Shown: positions 59,320 to 64,000 of the stretch, piece after piece
Layout: every line of letters begins with the position of its first letter
Position numbering within the stretch: the stretch's first letter is position 1
Assembly (NCBI GenBank): GCA_033439265.1
Contig: JAVTVX010000026.1
Span: 4,899,001 to 4,963,000, forward strand
Source: Dillenia suffruticosa
Taxonomy: Eukaryota; Streptophyta; Magnoliopsida; Dilleniales; Dilleniaceae
Reading direction: 5' to 3'
DNA: 64,000 nt
Made by a program: the position numbers and the translations under genes
The notes under the pieces: model-generated
Seen by the model: only the letters and a program-made list of their open reading frames with translations
Told to the model about the DNA's origin: nothing
The model's database searches: none

Positions 59320-59640
59320 AGTTTTTAGGTCGACCTATTTATTAAAATATGTTGACAAATTGAAAGTATACAGAGTTATGTCGACCTGATAGACATTAGA
59401 ATCAAAAACCTTGTTGATCTAATCTCAAACCAACACTTAGAATAAAACTCAAAAGATGACACATCGCCCAACATTAAAGATGTCGACCTGCATAACACTG
59501 AGACGACAGGTCGATGTCTTTCTTAATATGTCGACCCGATTATTCAAAATTATTGAACAGGTCGTTGTGTACTTAAAACTATCAACCTGAGAAACGCTTA
59601 ATGAAATACTAACAGTCGACATATCGACCTATCTAACCCT
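59320..59640. repeat. GTCGAC-motif cluster between COP-S pol and accessory ORF
   Basis: About eleven variants of TGTCGACCTG, GGTCGATGT and CATATCGACC in 320 bp, in both orientations. The core GTCGAC is itself a palindrome. The same motif family fills 53040-53980. Confidence 0.75.
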
Positions 59641-59759
59641 AAATTCTCAAATTTCAAACTATTCTTCTTCCTCCCAAAGCCATAATCTCTCAAATTCAAA
59701 ACCTTAAACTCCCAAATTGAAACCCTAATCTGATTAATTGCTACAAGAATCAAACCTCA

Positions 59760-61020
59760 ATGGCTCCTAAGATGAAAATGCTGATCAAGAAACCCTCTAA
59801 ACCCTTAAAAAGACCTTCGAAACCTATGGGAAAGGGTTCCTCCTCCAAATCTACCTCTGCACAAACCGCAAAACCAACATCTCCTCTACTGCAAACAATC
59901 CCTCAGTTTAATGTCTAGGAATTTCAATCGATAGAACAGAGTGACCTATACGACAAAGTGCTTTCGAAAAGGAAATTGAATCATAGGCGGTTGATTGACT
60001 GGGTATTCTTGAAGATACTAAACTTCAAATATGAAGAATACTAATTGAGGTATGTCCAAACTCACTTTTAAACTCCAACAAGTATATTCATGAAAAGAAA
60101 GTCAAGTTATTCTACAATAATCTAGATGTGATTTTGGATGGCACTGAAAATGAGACTAGAATTGTCCTAGATGAACATTTTGTATCATGTGGATTCAATA
60201 CTTTTGTGAATGGGAAGAAGATTACAGTCACTCCTAGGAATATATGCGAGAATAATGTATTGGCTTGGTCTCTTATGACAAGTGTGAACCCTACATGAAA
60301 GTTGGTTATTTGGAAAATGTTAGGGTTGTCTATGGTGATGAAAACCTGACAGTTGTGAATACAAGTGTCATAGAGCTTGACTTTCATGAACGAATCCTAC
60401 ATTTAATTGTCTCTCATGTATTGAAACCAAGAGGAGGAAACTATACTATAGTTTTAAGAGAGGACTTTTGGTTAATGACGTGCATTATGAATGGGAAGAA
60501 TCCTAGATTGCATTTCATTGTCTCTTATTTTATGATATCTGCACATAGGTCTGAGAGCTCCCTGTTGTCTTATGCCAGCATGATAATTGACATTCTATCA
60601 AAGAATCATGTGGAATTAGAAAAGGACACACTTATTAAGTTGAGTAAGAAGAATACCATCAATGCATCCTCAATAATGAAAGCTAGATGGATAAGCAATA
60701 GTGAAGGGAAATGGATAAGGAAAGGAGGCGGAGCAAGCAAGAGACAGGCTGAACAAGTTGATGATGAAGCCGAAGAAGCCACTGAGAAAGTCCCTAAAAA
60801 AGAAAGAAGGAATGAGGAAGGTGAGACCTCATGCACTCAACCAATCACCTTAGAGATGATATGGGACAAATTGGAATACACTGAAAAGAGGCAAACCCTG
60901 ATATGTCAAATAAGTTGTTTTGTAAAAATGGAGCTTTGTAGTGTCCAAGAAAAATTGGATGCTTTACTCAAGAAAAAGGAGAAATTCAAGAAGGATCCCA
61001 AACCATCAAAGTCTTTTTAG
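59760..61020 (+). pseudogene. COP-S accessory ORF (putative plant transposon protein type)
   Basis: Starts at an ATG at 59760 with a Lys/Pro/Ser-rich segment (MAPKMKMLIKKPSKPLKRPS), then VKLFYNNL near 60100. An uninterrupted 251-codon frame at 60265-61020 holds DFWLMT, YFMIS, a Lys/Glu-rich basic segment and a C-terminal coiled-coil-like stretch. It sits where Sireviruses carry their env-like ORF, but I see no signal peptide or membrane segment. It resembles the PF20167-type plant transposon protein, whose function is unknown. The copy at 525-1897 is its relative. Broken. Confidence 0.6.
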
Positions 61021-61178
61021 CATAGGATCCTGCTATCCCTTCTTGTAATGTTCTCAAAATTTTGTTGTGTTCAAACTTCCTTTGCATACTATAATATTTC
61101 ACATGTTTACTTATCTATTGCTACTATATTGATAAGTTATTGTGCTTGACTAATTTATACTTTTGAGTATTGGTTAAG
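61021..61178 (+). other. COP-S sequence downstream of the accessory ORF
   Basis: AT-rich tail after the stop at 61018-61020, with T-rich pieces such as TTTTGTTGTGTTC. A polypurine tract or 3' LTR start could lie here, but none is convincing. TEK4 begins at 61179. Confidence 0.45.
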
Positions 61179-64000
61179 TGTCACGCCCCAAACTAGGTTC
61201 TTGAGCAGCCGCCCGTTACCCTGAATGTCGGCTGTATTTTTATAGAAAATCGGGCAGAAACTCCCCATAAATCGAAGGTCTCCCATGTACAAATAAACTT
61301 ATTTATATCTGTATAATTTAAAATCATTCTATAAATAAAATAAAATGGCTATCCCGACCTCACAACAACCCACCAATCATAATAGACATCCAGAACAATG
61401 CCAGGCTAAGTAAACTACCAACAATTATAGCCATAGACCTCTACTGTCATGCCCAAATAGAGCATGAGCAACCGTCACACTAAGCAGGCCTAAGTTTTAT
61501 ACAATTTACAACCAATTTTCTCAAATTAACATTCAAATACTACAATTTGCCTCAATGTAAATGAAATATGAGAGTTTCGCAAATAAATGTATATAAATTA
61601 TACAGTTAATCCCATAATAATACACGGTCAACTAAGGACCTCAAGGTCAAGACCTCACGGGGTCGAAAGTAAAGTGCGGAGCTCACATCTCAACTTAATT
61701 TAAATCTCACCGTCGAAAAACACTCAAATCCGCCAACGAGCTACCAAATCCTTTAGAGCCTGAAGTGTCGCTCTATCACAATAATCCTATCTGAGGAGGG
61801 AAAGAAGAGGGGTGAGTATTAAGGAAGATACCAAGTGAGTGAGGGGATTAATCTCAAGTACTAATAGTGTAGGTGAACATTGGAGTGTCAAAAGATATCA
61901 TTCATAACCAATAATTCAAATTTTGTAGTAAATCATGATATATTCACTAAAATGAACTCATTTAATCATTTACAAGATAACATACATATATGCATCCATT
62001 TAAAATCAAGTAGATCATAGAGCAAGCCGAAAGGATCTTGGCAAAGGTCAACCATGACCAAGGACAGGCGCATCGGGGGTTTTATTATGCATAAAGTTCA
62101 AAAGTCGCTTTCTACCCCGACGTTGGCCATGAGTTCGCTGGAGCTAGCTCATTATTGTGTATAGGACCCCGCTCGGTGCTAGACGGTGGCGTCACACACT
62201 TCCTTCCCCTTACATGGGTTCAACCGGCCCCGCCTATAGCCATTAGACATATGACGTTTGCAGATACCTCCTGCAGAAGCGTATCCGGGCAACCTATGCC
62301 TCTACAAACGCCCTTCGTAGCTACGGAATTTATCAAATAATGCCATATCATCATATCATCTCAAACTAGTAGGAATCAAACTCACATAGCCAAATCATCT
62401 CATCATATCCTCGAAACAATTCAAATCCGTGTGCCAATATATTTCATCGAAATCATTTAAACTCAACAAACCAATGCAATGATAGAATAGAAAATATTCC
62501 ATTTCTCAAATCATGGCACAATTTCATTTCATTTCAAATATGGATGCATAATCGTAGAAAACATAAGTACGACACTCCAATAATCACAAAATAGATTTGA
62601 ATTTCAATTCCATACGTCGAGACATTGCATATCAAAAGTATGTTTTATTAAAAATACGATAAAATCAGGTTTTACTATTTCATGTAAGAGATTAGGGTTC
62701 CACTCATATTTCTAGGGAGGGTGGTCACTCCCTATTTTAAAAAATTATCTAGTCTGATTTCTCGAGTCTCCAAAAAGATCAACCTAATCAGATCATCACA
62801 ATTTAACCGTTAATAGTAGCCTATTAATGGATTTTTCATTTTCTTTCCTAATTAATACAACCTTAATTTACATTATCTTCTTTCTATATTTTGTTTCATA
62901 AATTTTGAATCATTTGGCTCACAAATGATCAAATTTTCAATATTTCTCATTTTTCTAATTTTTCTCGAATTTAACGTATTTCAGAATATATATATATATA
63001 TACAGTTTTCGATGCTAAATTCAACCTAATTTCGACTAAATTAATTCAAATGTTGAGAAGATTTCATTTCTCACCCAGGGTTCCTTGGATTGCAAACTCA
63101 GCTTCCGTTCGAATGTCTCCTCAATCACTCCAAAATCTATAATGCTCCCTATCAAGACAAAATTTATTAGTTAGGTCTAAGCATTTAGAACAATAGGGAG
63201 TGAACTGCTGCAGTCTTGCGCTGTGGCTTCTGCGGGTAGTCGCGCGCTGGCGCGCTCGCGAGAGAAGAGGGGCAATTGCGGCTGTAGCTGTGGCGCTCTC
63301 GCAGTGCTGACATGCAACGGAAGTGCGCGGCGAAGGAGATCTAGAGGGAGAGAGATCGAAAATAGTGAATGGAGAAAGAGATAACAGAGAGGGACTGAAA
63401 TGGAGAGAGAGAGAGTGGCGATGGCCGTTGGGTAGTGGCGGGTCGTGGCGGAGACATCGTGAATACAGGATAGTTCATCTGGTAGCTCCAATCTGTATAC
63501 CACACTTCCGACTCTCTCAAGGATACGGAAGGACCCAATATATCTGGGGCTCAACTTGCCCCGCTGCCTGAACCGTATAACTCCTTTCCAAGGAGATATC
63601 CTCAAGAAAACCATATCTCCAGTGGCAAACTCAAGAGGTCGCCGCCTACGATCGGCTAATGCCTTCTGTCTATCCTGGGTGGCTTTTATCCGCTCACGGA
63701 TGACCTTTACTTTATCATTCGTTTCCTCAATCAACTCAACACTGCTGAGACGTCGCTCTCCGACCTCATCCTAGCATATCAGGGTACGGCACTTCCTGTC
63801 ATACAGTGCCTCATACGGGGGCATCCCTATACTGGCCTGATAGCTGTTATTATATGCGAATTCGACCAGTAGAAGGTGCCGATCCCAACTACCCCAGAAA
63901 TCCATCACACATGCCCTCAACATGTCCTCAAGGGTCTAAATAGTTCTCTCTGACTGACCATCTATCTACAGATGATAGGCCATACTAAATTCAGCCTTGT
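61179..64000 (-). mobile_element. TEK4: partial Ty3/gypsy chromovirus, Tekay/Del type
   Basis: Starts TGTCACGCCCC and follows the TEK2 left LTR closely for about 2 kb (GGAAGATACC, ACCTCCTGCAGAAG and many others shared), with a GC-rich tract at about 63200-63320 and a GA-rich run. From about 63455 to the window end it is pol, - strand: the integrase C-terminal region (LRISPWKGVIRFRQRGKLSP) and core end (Y/FDMRA-like pieces). Only this 3' part lies in the window. It probably inserted into COP-S. It is incomplete and broken. Confidence 0.8.
63455..64000 (-). pseudogene. TEK4 integrase C-terminal region
   Basis: On the - strand, KVKVIRERIKATQDRQKALA, FATGDMVFLRISPWKG and SPRYIGSFRI match TEK1-TEK3 integrase ends. 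A 185-codon frame (63734-63177) passes from integrase into LTR sequence, which is a composite of the rearranged element and not a gene. The frame upstream continues beyond the window. Confidence 0.75.

Larger units (their letters stand above)
53036..61178 (+). mobile_element. COP-S: Ty1/copia element, Sirevirus-like, with accessory ORF
   Basis: 5' LTR ends at about 54693 (AATAACA). Its start was not determined, perhaps near 53040. Primer-binding site 54696-54706. Gag (about 54763-55700), zinc knuckle (about 55595-55640), protease (56547-56650), integrase (56940-57605), reverse transcriptase (about 58080-58560), RNase H (58750-59270), in copia order with integrase before reverse transcriptase. 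A non-coding stretch full of GTCGAC motifs (59320-59640) and an accessory ORF (59760-61020) follow pol. I see no 3' LTR before TEK4 begins at 61179. The wording of gag (KSLPKSxEPKVTAIE-like, LIGSLTHEM) and an extra ORF after pol suggest the Sirevirus clade. Broken, with many breaks. Confidence 0.75.

Noticed and set aside
63177-63734. 185-codon frame, integrase fused to a Ser/Leu/Arg tail
   Set aside because: A composite of TEK4 integrase and LTR sequence produced by rearrangement, not a fusion gene.
1-64000. Host protein-coding genes
   Set aside because: Every frame with recognisable similarity belongs to a transposable element; remaining frames are short or low complexity.

Overview
This looks like nuclear DNA of a flowering plant, from a gene-poor, heterochromatin-like region. 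I find no intact host gene and no tRNA, rRNA or CRISPR locus. Almost everything I can read is nested transposable elements: three CACTA (En/Spm) DNA transposons, four Ty3/gypsy chromoviruses of the Tekay/Del type with about 3 kb LTRs, a solo LTR, a Sirevirus-like Ty1/copia element, remnants of further copia-type elements and one probable SINE. The spaces between hold AT-rich sequence, microsatellites and GC-rich minisatellites.

Layout. 1-500: CT-rich low complexity. 525-1897: remnant of an accessory retroelement ORF, related to the one at 59.8-61.0 kb. About 2.15-20.8 kb: CACTA A (+ strand), bounded by GC-rich arrays that are in opposite orientation at its two ends. Its transposase is split by gypsy TEK1 (4765-15888, - strand). 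21.17-21.26 kb: probable tRNA-derived SINE. 21.29-22.49 kb: a copia-like LTR and leader (COP-D). 22.49-27.86 kb: CACTA C (- strand), containing a solo LTR (25317-27827). At 27858 the 5' end of CACTA B (+ strand) begins inside a transposase codon run of CACTA C. CACTA B reaches about 53.0 kb and contains TEK2 (31946-41385, - strand, perfect 5-bp target duplication) and TEK3 (43519-about 52625, + strand). About 53.0-61.18 kb: Sirevirus-like COP-S (+ strand). 61179-64000: partial TEK4 (- strand), cut by the window edge.

Order of events, inferred from nesting: the CACTA elements are the oldest layer. CACTA B jumped into CACTA C, and the LTR elements then inserted mostly into CACTA transposase sequence. 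Every LTR element here is broken. The CACTA transposases also carry stops and frame changes, so none is likely to be autonomous. The least expected structures are a nearly perfect 235-bp inverted duplication (38201-38675) inside TEK2, arrays of GTCGAC-type motifs in COP-S, and a second primer-binding site directly after the right LTR of TEK3.

Limits: boundaries and families come from reading the sequence by eye. Divergence was not computed, and no database search was run.
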